Part shown: positions 46,038 to 57,699 of the stretch, piece by piece
Position numbering within the stretch: the first letter of the stretch is position 1
Layout of the letters: the number at the start of each line of letters is the position of its first letter
Position numbers and translations under genes: made by a program
Assembly: GCA_026120185.1 (NCBI GenBank)
Contig: JANUWF010000008.1
Location: 5,704,001 to 5,768,000 of the forward strand
Reading direction: 5' to 3'
Source of the DNA: Voacanga thouarsii
Taxonomy: Eukaryota > Streptophyta > Magnoliopsida > Gentianales > Apocynaceae
Length of the DNA: 64,000 nt
Notes under the pieces: model-generated
Database searches by the model: none
Seen by the model: the letters and a program-made list of their open reading frames with translations, nothing else
What the model was told of the DNA's origin: nothing

Positions 46038-47200
46038 TACTTCAGAAAGAGGTCATTTCTAATTTTGTTTTTAGTGATTTCCTTTCATTTGCTTTCCTTT
46101 TTATTTTCTTTACACTCAGTTTTGTATATATTTGATATTATTTTATTTTTATTTTAACTACATATATACTGTTATTTCTTACATTTGACATTTACTATAT
46201 TTAACTTCTTATGGTAGTTTTATTTTTCTTCTTCTGACACAATTGCACTTCTCTATGAAGCTGCAATCACTTGGGGAGTAGTGCTAACCCTCTTTCCTTT
46301 TTCTTCATTTTAGTCCACTTTAGATGTATGTATTGCTATACTCGTGCCAGTGAGGACATTATCTAATTCAAGTGCAGGGGAGGGGTTATTTAATATTTTC
46401 TTCAAGTTTTTATTATGATTATGGAATTTTTCTTAATTTTTGAGAAATTATGTGTAAATTGGGCTAATGTTTTTTTTATTTTTTTTATTTTTGGAATTGG
46501 TTGGGCCTTGATGGTTTTGTTATTGTATCCCTTTTAGCATGAGAATTGAATCTAAAACCTATTAGATAAGTTCTTTTTTAGTAAACTTGTACATTATGAA
46601 TGACATTGTTAGATCTTAAGAACTTAAATTAACCTTGTTTAGGCTTTAGTGAAAGTGGCACCATATTATTTCTTCGGAATTGAGGTAGTAGTTGTGATGA
46701 AATATAAGCATGGAACTTCAGGTTAATCTTTGTTCTATGATTGCACAACTTATCTTTATTCTGGGGGAGTAAATATAGATTGAGGTAAAAAGAAAGAGAG
46801 AATAAAGTAAGGTAATACAAAAGCTAAAAAATCCTTATTCATATCTTTACTAAGCATTTGTATTACCTTGTCAAACCTAAAAGAAAATAGAAAAATTTTT
46901 AGAGTAAGGTAATGCAAAAGCTGAAAAATCCTTATTATACATCTTTACTAGGCTTTTACATTACCTTACTATAAGAAAAAGAAAATGAAAATGAATTGAA
47001 AAAGAATTGAGAGAATAAAGTGCACTTTTGTACCAATCTTACATTTGCCTACTTGGACTACGGTGGTTTGGAGATCATAGAACTTAGAATTAGTTTGTTG
47101 GGCCTAGCGTGTATGAATCAAACCACTCATTTTTGAAACTCAAAGAATCAAGATGGAAAACAATGAATGAGTATAAACTTATTTAACTTAACTTCAATGG
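46038..47200 (+). mobile_element. 3' region of the transposon-protein element (continuation of 32100-33425)
   Basis: After the copia duplication the ORF end continues briefly (ACTTCAGAAAGAGGTCATTTC). A T-rich stretch and GAGGACATTATC..AAGTGCAGGGGAGGGG (46339-46387) follow, a polypurine-like block in the same place as the GAGGACAATATCC block of the element at 18684-27122. A second G-rich run, CTGGGGGAG, lies at 46761-46769. Two tandem hairpin segments follow (46808-46968). The sequence then breaks off against a gypsy fragment near 47200 and no LTR of this element was identified. Confidence 0.5.
46808..46968. repeat. Two tandem ~97-bp segments, each with a 17-bp inverted repeat
   Basis: Copy 1: AAGGTAATACAAAAGCT (46809-46825) pairs with AGCATTTGTATTACCTT (46853-46869). 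Copy 2: TAAGGTAATGCAAAAGC (46905-46921) pairs with GCTTTTACATTACCTTA (46952-46968). Each arm pair matches at 16 of 17 positions. One position is an A-T pair in copy 1 and a G-C pair in copy 2, so pairing is kept although both bases changed. Confidence 0.75.
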
Positions 47201-47937
47201 CTTTGACCTTTATTTGGCATACTCAACCTTTCCTAAAAATACAATACTCTTTGATCATTCTCCCAGAAATCTTGATTCCTTTTTTCCATCTCCTTCTCTT
47301 TGAAACTACAAAACTCCACATTGTTCATTTGGGCATTGATGATTTCTTGCTTCAAATCCGGTATTATGTTTAAATTCCTTAACTAAATCTTTTCTTTTCC
47401 GTCTTCAGCTTCTATTGACAACACTTCCTACACTAATTGTGCTTCTTGTACTTGTAGTTTAGCCATTCCTACTTTTCCGTTCAATGCATCATCTACGACG
47501 TTAGCCTTTCCCAGATGATAGTTGATTGGGCATCGATATTTCTCAAGAAACTCCATCCATCTTTTTTGTCTCAGATTCAAATACTTTTGTGTATATATAT
47601 ACTTCAAACTCTTATGATCTATAAATACTTCATAATCAACACCATGGAAATAATGTCGCTACTTCTTCAAAGCAAACATAATTTCAGCCAACTCTAAAAC
47701 ATAGGTAGGATAATTCACTTCATGTGGTTTCTGTTTCTATGAGGTAAAAACTATAGCTTTTTTTTCTTGCATTAATATGGCCCCTAATCCTTTCGCCGAT
47801 GCATCTGAATATAAATCTTAAGGCTTTCATTCTTTCAGAAAACTTAGCATAGCTGCAAAGATAAGTTTTCTCTCAAACACTTGAAAACTCTTCTCACGCC
47901 CACACAAACTGTATATCCTTTCTCAATAGACGAGTTA
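47200..47937 (-). pseudogene. pol: Ty3-gypsy RNase H and integrase N-terminal fragment
   Basis: Minus strand: LTRLLRKDIQFVW, SDASAKGLGAILMQEKK, KPHEVNYPTYVLELAEI, FIDHKSLKYIYTQKYLNLRQ and KRWMEFLEKY are the RNase H blocks of gypsy pol, followed by NYHLGKANVV and an integrase-linker-like LKQEIINAQM. Several stops and shifts separate them. The RHYFHGVDYEVFIDHKSL arrangement is common in chromoviruses. Cut on the right by LTR G at 47938. Confidence 0.85.
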
Positions 47938-50900
47938 TGTAATACCCCTCCCTAGGCAGTTATAAAAAGGTATGTATATTAGTGATTTTGGATATTTTGG
48001 ATACATGATAGTAGTTTGTGAGACATATAAAAGTTCACACCCCTCCCTGAACTATCTTAGAAAGGTATATGTGTTAATAAGGTTTACGTTTTCTCATTTT
48101 GCAATATATTCTTGAGACCTAAACACAACTTAATCTATTTTAGAAATAGTAATTTTAATGCCCAACGAATATCCTTATTGGATTTCTATGGCAATATGCT
48201 CTGAAATAGAAATTTCTTTCACTATTTTATATGTTTACCTATATTATATTTTACTCTATTTTTTCTTGTCTATGTCTATATGAATATAACCATATTTTCG
48301 GTGCATTTATAAAATGCAATTCCGAGTATGCATTATAGAAGTTAGGCTTACTATCTATCTATATATATATTAAGGATACATTGAACAAGGATGACAAAAG
48401 TTAGCATGTCGTAAGCTTCCTACAGAATACTCAGATGTTATAGCCATTTTGACTATCTAGAACATGATTGGTCATAAGAAGAAAATGTTTGGATTCTTGT
48501 AAAGCTACGCAGTTTAACTTTTCTTGGCAAAAGTATCAGTGGATAAGGACAACAGCAAGAAATTTAACAATTCAGCCGTGAAGGAGATAGCTGTTTTCTT
48601 GCGAAGATACAGGAAAACTGAGGCGGTGGAAAACCAAAAAGAAATTACCGGATGACTAAAGCCAAGGGAAATTCGAAATCCAAAAGGATCAAAGTGCAGA
48701 CTTCAAGCTTGGATTTGTATCATTTCCTAAGTATGAGAACTAAGGAATTACTTTGAGGGTTTTACATACAACAAGGCCTGATGCACCGATTTCACATAAA
48801 TATCATATGCATCCGTAGATTGGAATTGAGATAAGAACAGACCGCAGTTAAAGATTTCAAGCATGGAATCAAGTGAGTCCGTCGTTTTATAGATCCAGTT
48901 ATAGCATGTGAAATTCCATAAAGTTTGAATATGAGAGTTTTCCTACAGTGGCGGGATGGTGATAAATGGTTATGAACTAATGTTTCCTTATTTCCGACAA
49001 AAACGTTTTAAATGCTTCAGTTTTCATAGAGTTAGAATATTGACGTGAGTCCTATTTGAGTCTAATAATTGAGGTTTTGCTTCCATTGGCATCAAATTGG
49101 AAAATATTTTTATAACTATGTAGCTGTGAATAATCCGTGAGTCTTCATTTTCTAAGGTTTTCATGTGGTTGACAGTAAATCCCTTTCTTCAAACACATAA
49201 GCTCCGATTTTCATGAACCCTATTTTCGCATAAAATTTAGAAAGCTTTTCCCTCAGTTGCTATTATGTACTTGTGGAAATACCATGAATATGTACAGATT
49301 GTGGCCTAGTTCTATGAATGGATTAGATACACCCTTTATGCATATGGTGGACTTGTACACTAAAAAGTAGTCATGCACATATGGATATTTCATAATCTTT
49401 TGTGAGTATTTATCCAATAGCAAAGAAATTGAGTGAAGACTATATTGTAAAGATGGAAAAGTCTGTTTATTGAAGTCCTCATAGTCAACTAAGTACTTTG
49501 GTTGACGGTGGGACCGACTGAATACAGGAATTGGTGGACTTGTGTTGAAATGAAAAGGAAAAAGGATTAGGCAAAGGTATTAGATATAATATAATTTAAT
49601 TGACATGAGATATACAGCCCACTAAGTTTGTATTCTTTTACGAGTAAGATACCAATCTTTATCCCAATCCCTGGAGGTTCAAGAATGTAAGATGCACTTT
49701 AGTAGCCATACGTAAGTTTTGTGATGTTATAAGTATATAACTATATAATAAGAGTAATTGAAGGTTAACATATGTATAATAGTATGAGAGTACTATTATA
49801 GGACCATTATCTTATTTGTTGTAGTAGTGTCGAAGCTAATGCTGGATAGGAGACTTGCAATAGCTTTTCAGGAGCAAGAGACAATTGTAATGTCTGGAGG
49901 CGGTGAGAAGGGTGAAGATTAGGCTGTTGTTTAGAAAGGAAGAAAAAAAAACACACAGCAGCGAGACACTGGGAGAGAAATCATGAGCAAAGGAAATAAG
50001 ACTACCAAATGAAAGTGAAACAATAACGAGAAAAACTGATATTTCGACTTGAATAGAGACTGAAGTTCTTAAGTAAAATTCCCTTTTTTTACATGATAAG
50101 AATATAACTCTTTGTAATTGAATTGGTGCCTAATGTCAAAATGAAAATTAAAGGAGTATTTGTTTGACTATAAAAAGGAGACCATTTAGAGAATCTGACA
50201 ATCATCCTTTCGTTTCCGCTCGGTGATTGTCAGAAACCAAAAGAAGTGATAATAGAATGATATTTTCTTTTTATAGTGTAGGTAAAGTGGAGGAGGAAGC
50301 GAAGAACATTTGAAGGGTTTGCACACAATTACGTGAGTCCCTCTAGTTTCAAAAAATTATTTTGGCTATGTGGTTTTTCGTTATATTGAAACGTAAACCT
50401 TTAACTCAATCAATTTAAGACTCTTGCATATTTAGTGAGTTTCCTTGTTTTCTAAATAATGTTTTATTAGTGATCTTCCAGTATATTATGCTTTCCGAAG
50501 ATTTGTTAATCCCTTTGTTTATAAACTTTGTTTTGTCTAGTGGTTTCCTAAAGGATTTGAAAGTGAGCATTTATTAAATGGTTTTATGAAACAAGACTCT
50601 TGTAAAACTCTAGGCATCAAAGCCTTGTTTAAAAAATGTGCTTTGCTACTACAGGCAAGTAAAAACAGGTTATGTGACATTTCCTAGAAATGCGGACCTT
50701 ATGACTCCTTTTAAAAAGCATGATGATGTATGGTTTCTAGCATAAAGGCATTATATAGCTCAGCACAAGATTGTAAACTATTTGACAAGTATGTCCCGAA
50801 ATTATTTTATAACTGGAATTGATGGACATGGATATGACAGCCATGAAGATGTTGAGTACTCATAGGAGCTTTGACCTTTGTACGAACTCACGTTAAAGAT

Positions 50901-51757
50901 AGATAACTCCAAATAACCCAATTAGTTATAGGGCCATTTTACTCCAAATAGAGCGATAGGATATTGAAAATTAGCCACTTCCCAAGCTTGCACTATCCTA
51001 ATGCGTAAGCAAATCATGCATAAATCACTGGTTGATGTTGAACGGGACACTCAACGATCAACCTTTTTCAAACCTTGAATGAGGGAAGTACGGGAGTGGG
51101 GGAAGCCCATGCTAGCGCAAGTAAAATAATTACTAAACCTCGTATGAGGGGAGTATGGGAGTGGAAGAGCTTGTGCTGCCATGAACCAAATAACTGGAGA
51201 CATACATCAGGTAGAGTGTGATGACATTTTTACCTGCCTAGCTGATTATGACTAGATGCTAGGTTGTACTTAGCATGATGTATCATCTTAGCTAAAGGTG
51301 AGGTTCTCGAACTTCGCACGTAGGTCGACCTTATTTTGAGTAGAGTGCTTACTTTCTTTCAACTATGGGATGCTAGTATGAAATGTTTTATTGAATATTA
51401 ACAAGCCAAATTTATGAGAGTGAAAGCATTGCTTGCAAAAATTTAATTTTCTTAGTGGTTGTTTTCAGTGGAAAATCACTAACACATATGGGATTACTAA
51501 ATATTTTCACTCACACGTTTCTCTCTAGTCCTATGTTTTAGGTTTTGATGATCTGTATAGTGATTAGAGAGTGCATTGGAAGCATAGTGGAATAGGAGTA
51601 GGTATTAGATTGTCCTGTTGTAGATAGCAGTTGTATGAAGATAATATATCTTGTAGATAACTTTTGAGTTGAATGTACATTATGGCATGTAACTGATGTT
51701 TATTCTTTTATGAGCAAATTTAAGATATAGTTTTATTTTGAGTTTTGACTTGTTATA
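47938..51757 (+). mobile_element. Long LTR (G) of the ~4-kb LTR family
   Basis: Begins TGTAATACCCCTCCC and ends TTGACTTGTTATA (family end TGTTACA with one change), 3820 bp, followed 2 bp later by a Met-tRNA primer site. It shares with LTRs C and D a GTTGAGTACTCA block (near 50854) and ACTCCAAATAGAGCGATAGG (near 50940). Because a primer site follows, it is the 5' LTR of an element whose internal part is mostly absent. Confidence 0.75.
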
Positions 51758-53784
51758 ATTGGTATTAGAGCATTAGGTTAATGGTTTTGGAAGTAATGAG
51801 CTTATGACTACCTTATGGTTATAGGTATGGTTATAGGAAAACACCCTCAAACGATATTAGTAAATGAGAGAGAAGGCTTAATGGTATTGAATCTATTGGA
51901 AATATTTAGGTAGAGCTGTGTAATGAAAGGGAGAATGTAGAAGGAATGAAAATTAGGTAGCTAAACATATAAACAAAATGGTGAAGAAAGGGATAGATGT
52001 GTACTGTATCTATTGTTGTGAATCCATGTGATGTGTGCCATTTATGTTGAACGCCAGTGGACTGAGATGTACTAGTGTACTTGAGAAAATCCTAGTTAGA
52101 ATGATGAAGAAAGGAATTAACTTAGGTGTGATGGGAGTTTACACAAAAAGGGCAGTTTTGAATATTTTATTTTGTTCAATACATAAGTATGACAAAAGAA
52201 GTCTTATGCATAACTCACTGCTATTTGAAACCATTAAGCATGACCTTTAGACATTATAAGCAGCTTACTATTTCATTTCCAAAATTACATAAAGGGCATT
52301 TATGCATAATATTCTTAAATGTTTTCCATGGTTTTAAGACTTTTGAATCTTGTGGGTCCCGTAATTAAGTAATAGTTTGAAGTATTGTTTTCTATGGTTT
52401 TCATTTTGTTAGCTAAGATTTACAAAGGTAATGGATTTTTACATTTTACCTTTTCTTCATATTTTCTCCCCATTGTTTAATGTCCTGACACTGAGTCTCC
52501 ATTGTTTCATGTCACAACATTGAATGAAAAACATGGTCCCTTCTGTTTTGTTTACACTTTCCACTTGTCCTTGGATTTTTTTTTAAGGAAATAGTTTTGT
52601 GAGTCCCATAAACCTCTAAGTTGACGCTTTGTTTTCCATTGCTTTTCATGATAATGTCAAAACTTCACAAAAGGAAATGGAATCCCTTATGTATTGAGTT
52701 GAACCGATACTATTATAATACTACCTATCATTCAAGTTCTATTAACATATTTTGCTGATATTTTATGATAAATCTTTTCTGGATTCTAAGCTCACAGATG
52801 CCATGTGCAATCAATTTCCAGTATATAGTTTTCAATATGTTTTGCATATATCCCTTCCATGCTGGATGAAATTATTTACACAAGTACATAGCTTATTCCA
52901 AGTATTAGTGATCTTTCAAGTATGTTGTTTTCTCCAAAGTTTTGTGAGTTTATCTATTTTGCAAATTTTGTTTTGGCACTATATTTTTACATGTTCAAAC
53001 ATAAGTCTTTTCTCAATTAATCAAAGAATCCTGGATATTGTGTGAGTTTCTTTAATTTATCAAAACCCTTTGATAACTAGTTTTCTAAGTATATTTTTCC
53101 TGAAACATGGATTGCATAAAAGCATAATTACTTTATTGAACTAAGTTCATTTGATGGAGTTGAGAGAATTAAGTTATTGTGATGGATTTGATACGAGAAA
53201 TGGATTAATTTAAGAGCGTGATATAGCCACATTCGAAATCCTTCACGGCTAACAAAAGAAGTTAAAAACCTCAGACATGAAAAGAAAGGAATAAATCTTG
53301 TGTTGATGACCAAGTGCTGTTTTCAGTATAGGTTACAAGACAATTTTTTTGTGGGTTGCTGAGTAATAGAAAGGACATGCATTTATTGTTAAGTGGCCAT
53401 CTTGCTATTCTATGGATTTAGTAGTTGACTTTTTGTTTTCTTAGGTATATACGAGTCAATGTAGAGAGAGAATCATAGACTTTTAGGGAATACAGGTGTG
53501 GAGTAACTCTTTATTTTGGGTAACTATTCACGACAAATGTTTCTTGTGACAGGGGATAATAACGCTTGATATGGAGTGATATTTTGGTCTAAATTGATGA
53601 AATAATTGTTGTTTCTATATCAAAAGATATTTCGGCTTGTAGGTTTACGACATGTTGTTCGTACTCTGTGGGTGAATTTATGATATCGTGGTGGTTAGGC
53701 GATATGGAAATTGAGGCTGAGAATAATTTTGTTTAATATATTGACTCAGAGCTTTGATCCTCTCAAATGAAAACATGAACGCAG
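51758..53784 (+). other. Primer site and non-coding leader downstream of LTR G
   Basis: TGGTATTAGAGC at 51760 is a Met-tRNA primer site with one change from TGGTATCAGAGC. The next 2 kb should be leader and gag, but I recognise no gag motif. The reading frames are short and stop-filled. Cut by copia element 2 at 53785. Confidence 0.6.
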
Positions 53785-56133
53785 TGAAGGATCGTGGCAA
53801 AATAAAAATACAGTGGAAGATAGAAAATTCAAAATTTTCCGAGCCAAATGCTAAGAGTACTTACTTTTGGGTTGCTTAGGTTGAACAATTAGTGTCAGAT
53901 TCAGGTTTGAATGGGCTTTTTGTATTGGAAAGTTCATAATAGGGGCTAAAATCATCACTATTTTTCTGGTTATTTGAGGTCAATTTGAGATACTTTTGTT
54001 GTAATAACTAGGCATATTCCTTCCTATTTGACATTTTGCATGTAGAAATTGTTTTTTTACAAATTTGTGTAGATTTAAGTAGATTTTGAGCAAAAAGTGG
54101 ACAAATTCCAGAATGCACCAGGCGCCAGGTCTAACTAAGGCACCAGGTACCAGGTCCACTTTGCCAAAACAGTGAAAATAGAGTACTTCCAGGAGGAAAA
54201 ACATAGCACACCTGGTGCTAGATGGGTCGACTAGACCCGACGCCAAGTCCGTTCTAGAGTGGCAAAAATCCTATGCAAGAATTTGATAATTTTCCAAAGA
54301 TTTTGGTATTTTATGAATGCTACTCCACCAAGACTCCTCAAGAAACGAATTTAGCATCAAAGAATCCTATAAAACCAAGAGAAAACATAAGAGAATAAGG
54401 GAATTCAAGGAACAAAAATTCCAATCACTCATTGAAGGAGGAATTCATCAAATCAAAGAGAGTTGTCCAAGAGAGTCTTCAAAGGAGAAGCAGGAGGCTT
54501 GTCTATGAGTGTTTTCTTTTACCTTTGTTTTCTTATTCTTAAACAATGATGTATTTAAAATTTTTATTGTAATTTGACATTGTTTTTAGGATTCATGATT
54601 TCTTGAATTAATTTAGTCTTTTGATCAATTCATTATTTATCTTGCGATTTGATTACTCGTTTTTCATACGGAGTTGGTTGATTGATTTTTGTTATTAAAT
54701 TACTTAAAAAAGGGGTTGACAATAACTTCAATTAATTAATTTCATATTTGTTATCTCTTAACTTACTTGAAAAAATGAGTTAATTGTCTAGAACTTAGGT
54801 AATCAAATGTTGATTAATGATTGCTAGAATATGGATTCATTGACTAATTTCATGTTTCAAATCACCTAGAATATATGAGTTTATATAAGGATTGATTTTA
54901 ATGTATCTTTTGGATAAATTGGTTGAGACAGAATATGTTTACTAATTTAACTTGAAGATAGTGATTCCATAGATTGCAAACGAAGTGAGTCTATATTAAA
55001 TCCTTCATGATGCCAAGATGATAATTGATTTTGATAATTGCTAAGTGAATTGTCATGTTTTCAAAAGTATTTGTCTAAATTGCATATTTTCACATCGTTG
55101 AGTTGTATATATGTTTATTTATTTATTTATTTATTATTTTATCACTTTATTAGGTCGGTTAAATAATGAATGAAAAGTGATTAGTGTGTACTTGTTCCTT
55201 TGAGGATCGATACTCGTTAATTCCCTATACTATACTTACAATGAGTATACTTGCTCGTATGTGTATTTTGGAATTAATGTTTTAATTAAAACTTGACAAG
55301 GAATGGATTTAAATTTGATACTTTATATACGTCCAAAATTTATGCATCAGTTCACTTGTTCCATGGGAATTCTAATTAACTATTGGTTCTTTCGCATCTA
55401 ACACATACTATGTTTGCTAACTCTTAGCCTTCCAGAGTATTCTCGAACCTCCTTTGGACTACTACCAGTGAAATTAGAGTACGATGAATTTGATCGAAAG
55501 AGATTTGGAATAGATACGTTGGGGGAAAGAAAACTAAGAAAAATGGCGGCCAACTTAAGGAAAAAGAAAAACGGTGACTATTCTTTTATTTCAACCGAAA
55601 CATGGAACAAGACGCTCAGTAGTCCTCCAAAAGTCTTTCTAGCTTTTTCCTTTTATTTCCTGTGAACTAGTCATGCCATTCTTTCCTTTTCCTTTTCTAC
55701 TTATAATTTCATGTGGCGGCTAACCTAAGTTTCTAAAATCTTTTAGCCACTACACACAAACCCTGGTGGGCCAAGGTTTTTCCTAATTAGTCAGACTAAT
55801 TAAATAGAACTTATATTAATTAGTTGATCCACTTGGGCCTAATATAAATTATCCAAGACAATAATTAATAAACTAATTTAATTAAATTGGTCTAATTAAA
55901 TATTGTAGCCTAAATAACTAATTAATTGGATTCTTAGAATAATTATTCAAATAATAAATTCACCCAATAAGCCCATATAGTAAATAAATTTACTAAGGTT
56001 ACTTAAGCTACTTTGGGAATCAAAGGAATATTATTCTTGACTACTTAAATAACCAAAATACCCTTACTAACAAATAGTCATATTTTATCATTTTAAATAT
56101 TCTATTTATCACCATATGAAAATATTGACCCCA
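53785..56133 (-). mobile_element. 3' LTR of copia element 2, split by a solo Athila/Tat LTR
   Basis: Plus coordinates start TGAAGGATCGTGG, matching TGAAGTATTGCGG at 11229. The LTR continues through TTACTTTTGGGTTGCTTAGG and resumes after the inserted solo LTR with GTTCACTTGTTCC and TTCTCGAACCTCCT, as in the copies at 11229-13068 and 13928-15629. It ends at GAAAATATTGACCCC, about the middle of a full LTR, where reverse transcriptase sequence begins. Confidence 0.8.
53937..55349 (+). mobile_element. Solo LTR of the Athila/Tat-type family, TSD gttca
   Basis: 1413 bp from TAATAGGGGCTAAAATCA (TGATAGG in relatives) to AAATTTATGCATCA. The 5-bp gttca stands on both sides (53932-53936 and 55350-55354). 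It is colinear with the LTRs at 18684-20207 and 25701-27122 in the opposite orientation, including the GGCGCC-type motifs at 54113-54262. No internal sequence is present. Confidence 0.92.
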
Positions 56134-57519
56134 ATATTCTTCCCCTGTGTTTGATTGATATTTGCTAACCATACCTATAGCAAAGCAGATATCTGGCCTT
56201 GTACAAAGTATGACATACATGAGACTTCCTACTACTAAAGCATAGGAAATTCTATTCATCATTTCCATCTTTTCTTGTATCTTAAGATACTGTTTGGAAG
56301 ATAAGGTTAATCTATGCCTAAAGAGTATAATTGTCCTTTTACACTATCCATGTTAAACTTAGCCAATATCTTGTCAATATAAGTAGAGTGGGATAAGCTT
56401 AACATTTTTTGCTTCCTATCTCTAAGAAGCTTAATATCAAGAATGTAGCTAGTGTCTCCATATATCTTTCATGCGGAATTGACTTGATAGATAAACTTTT
56501 ATATATGACAATGTCTTTACATCGTTTCTAATTAGTAGAATGTCAGCTACATATAATACCATAAAGGACACATTGTTCCCATCTAACTTCCTATATACAC
56601 ATGGTTTATCCACATTTTGTATGAAACTATAAGACTTTACAGCCTCATCAAAATGTATATTTCATGTACGTGATGCTTGCTTATGTTCATAAATAGACTT
56701 CTTAAACTTACAGATCATATGCTCTTAGCTTTTCGCAATAAAACCTTTTGACTAGGTCATATAGATGTCTTTGCTAAGATAACCCTTCAAAAAAGCTGTC
56801 TTGACATCCATTCACCATATTTCATACTCATAGTGACATGCAATAGCTAAGAGAATGCGAATGGATGTAAGTATAGTAACAGGTGAAAAGATCTCCTCAT
56901 AATCGATCCCTTCTTTCTGTATATAACCTTTTGCAACCAATCTTACTTTATAGATTTTCACTTTTCCATTTGCACCTCTCTTTCTCTTACATACCTACTT
57001 TCACCCTATAGGTTTAATCCCTTCAAGTGTAGTGATAAGATCCCAGGCATGATTGAGATACATGGACTCAATCTCGCATCTATTGCTATTTGCCATTTGT
57101 CTGCATCAACATCAGCAATGGCATCATTGTATCTAGTGGAATTTTTTCCGTAATGGTCGTAGACTACTCAAAGGCCTCTTTAGTCCATTTTTTTAGAACC
57201 CTAGATATTTTTCTACTACGACGTAGAATCGTCTGTATAGGAATATCTTGTTATATCTTTTCTAATTCCTCAATTTGGGTACTAGAAATTGAAGTGTCAC
57301 TCAACTTCTTTTCCAATTCCACCATATTCGAAACCTTAGTAGACACACTTTGTTCATCCTCTAAGTATATAGCATGAATACTAATAAGTACTTTTTGCTC
57401 TTAGATATGATAAAAGTATCCACCTCTTTTTCCTTTTGGATACCCCACGAAGTAGCACAATTCTGACCTCGAGTCTAACTTACTTCCTTTAGTCAGTACA
57501 TAAGTTGGACAACCCCATG
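56134..57519 (-). pseudogene. pol: Copia element 2 reverse transcriptase and integrase C-terminal part
   Basis: Minus strand, downstream to upstream in plus coordinates: ALVVGSLMYVILCTRPDICF and SKYQSNTGEEYW (RT end), FMVLYVADILLIRND, in which the first active-site aspartate of YVDD is alanine (codons at 56542-56553), NIHFDEAVKSYSFIQN, KQASRT, and further up the KLDSRSE/CYFVGYPKGKRGGYFYH-like integrase-linker blocks near 57400-57480. Numerous stops (TAG/TAA where Q, W or S is expected) show long decay. Solo LTR D sits at its upstream edge. Confidence 0.85.
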
Positions 57520-57670
57520 TGTAACACCCCTACTAAAAGTAACAGCGGAAGCATACCAAAATCGGGTGTCGCCCTATCTAGATACCTAGACAAGGGGTCT
57601 TTATAATGAAGAACCAAAAGTAGTAACTTAGGTCTAGACTGGTACAACTAACTCATACTGACGTGGTCAT

Positions 57671-57699
57671 CTATATATATATATATATATATATATATA
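57671..57699. repeat. (AT)n microsatellite in LTR D
   Basis: About 14 units. Confidence 0.95.

Noticed and set aside
51758..53784. Expected gag behind the primer site of LTR G
   Set aside because: Frames were read in all three plus phases without a zinc knuckle or capsid motif, so no gag is called.
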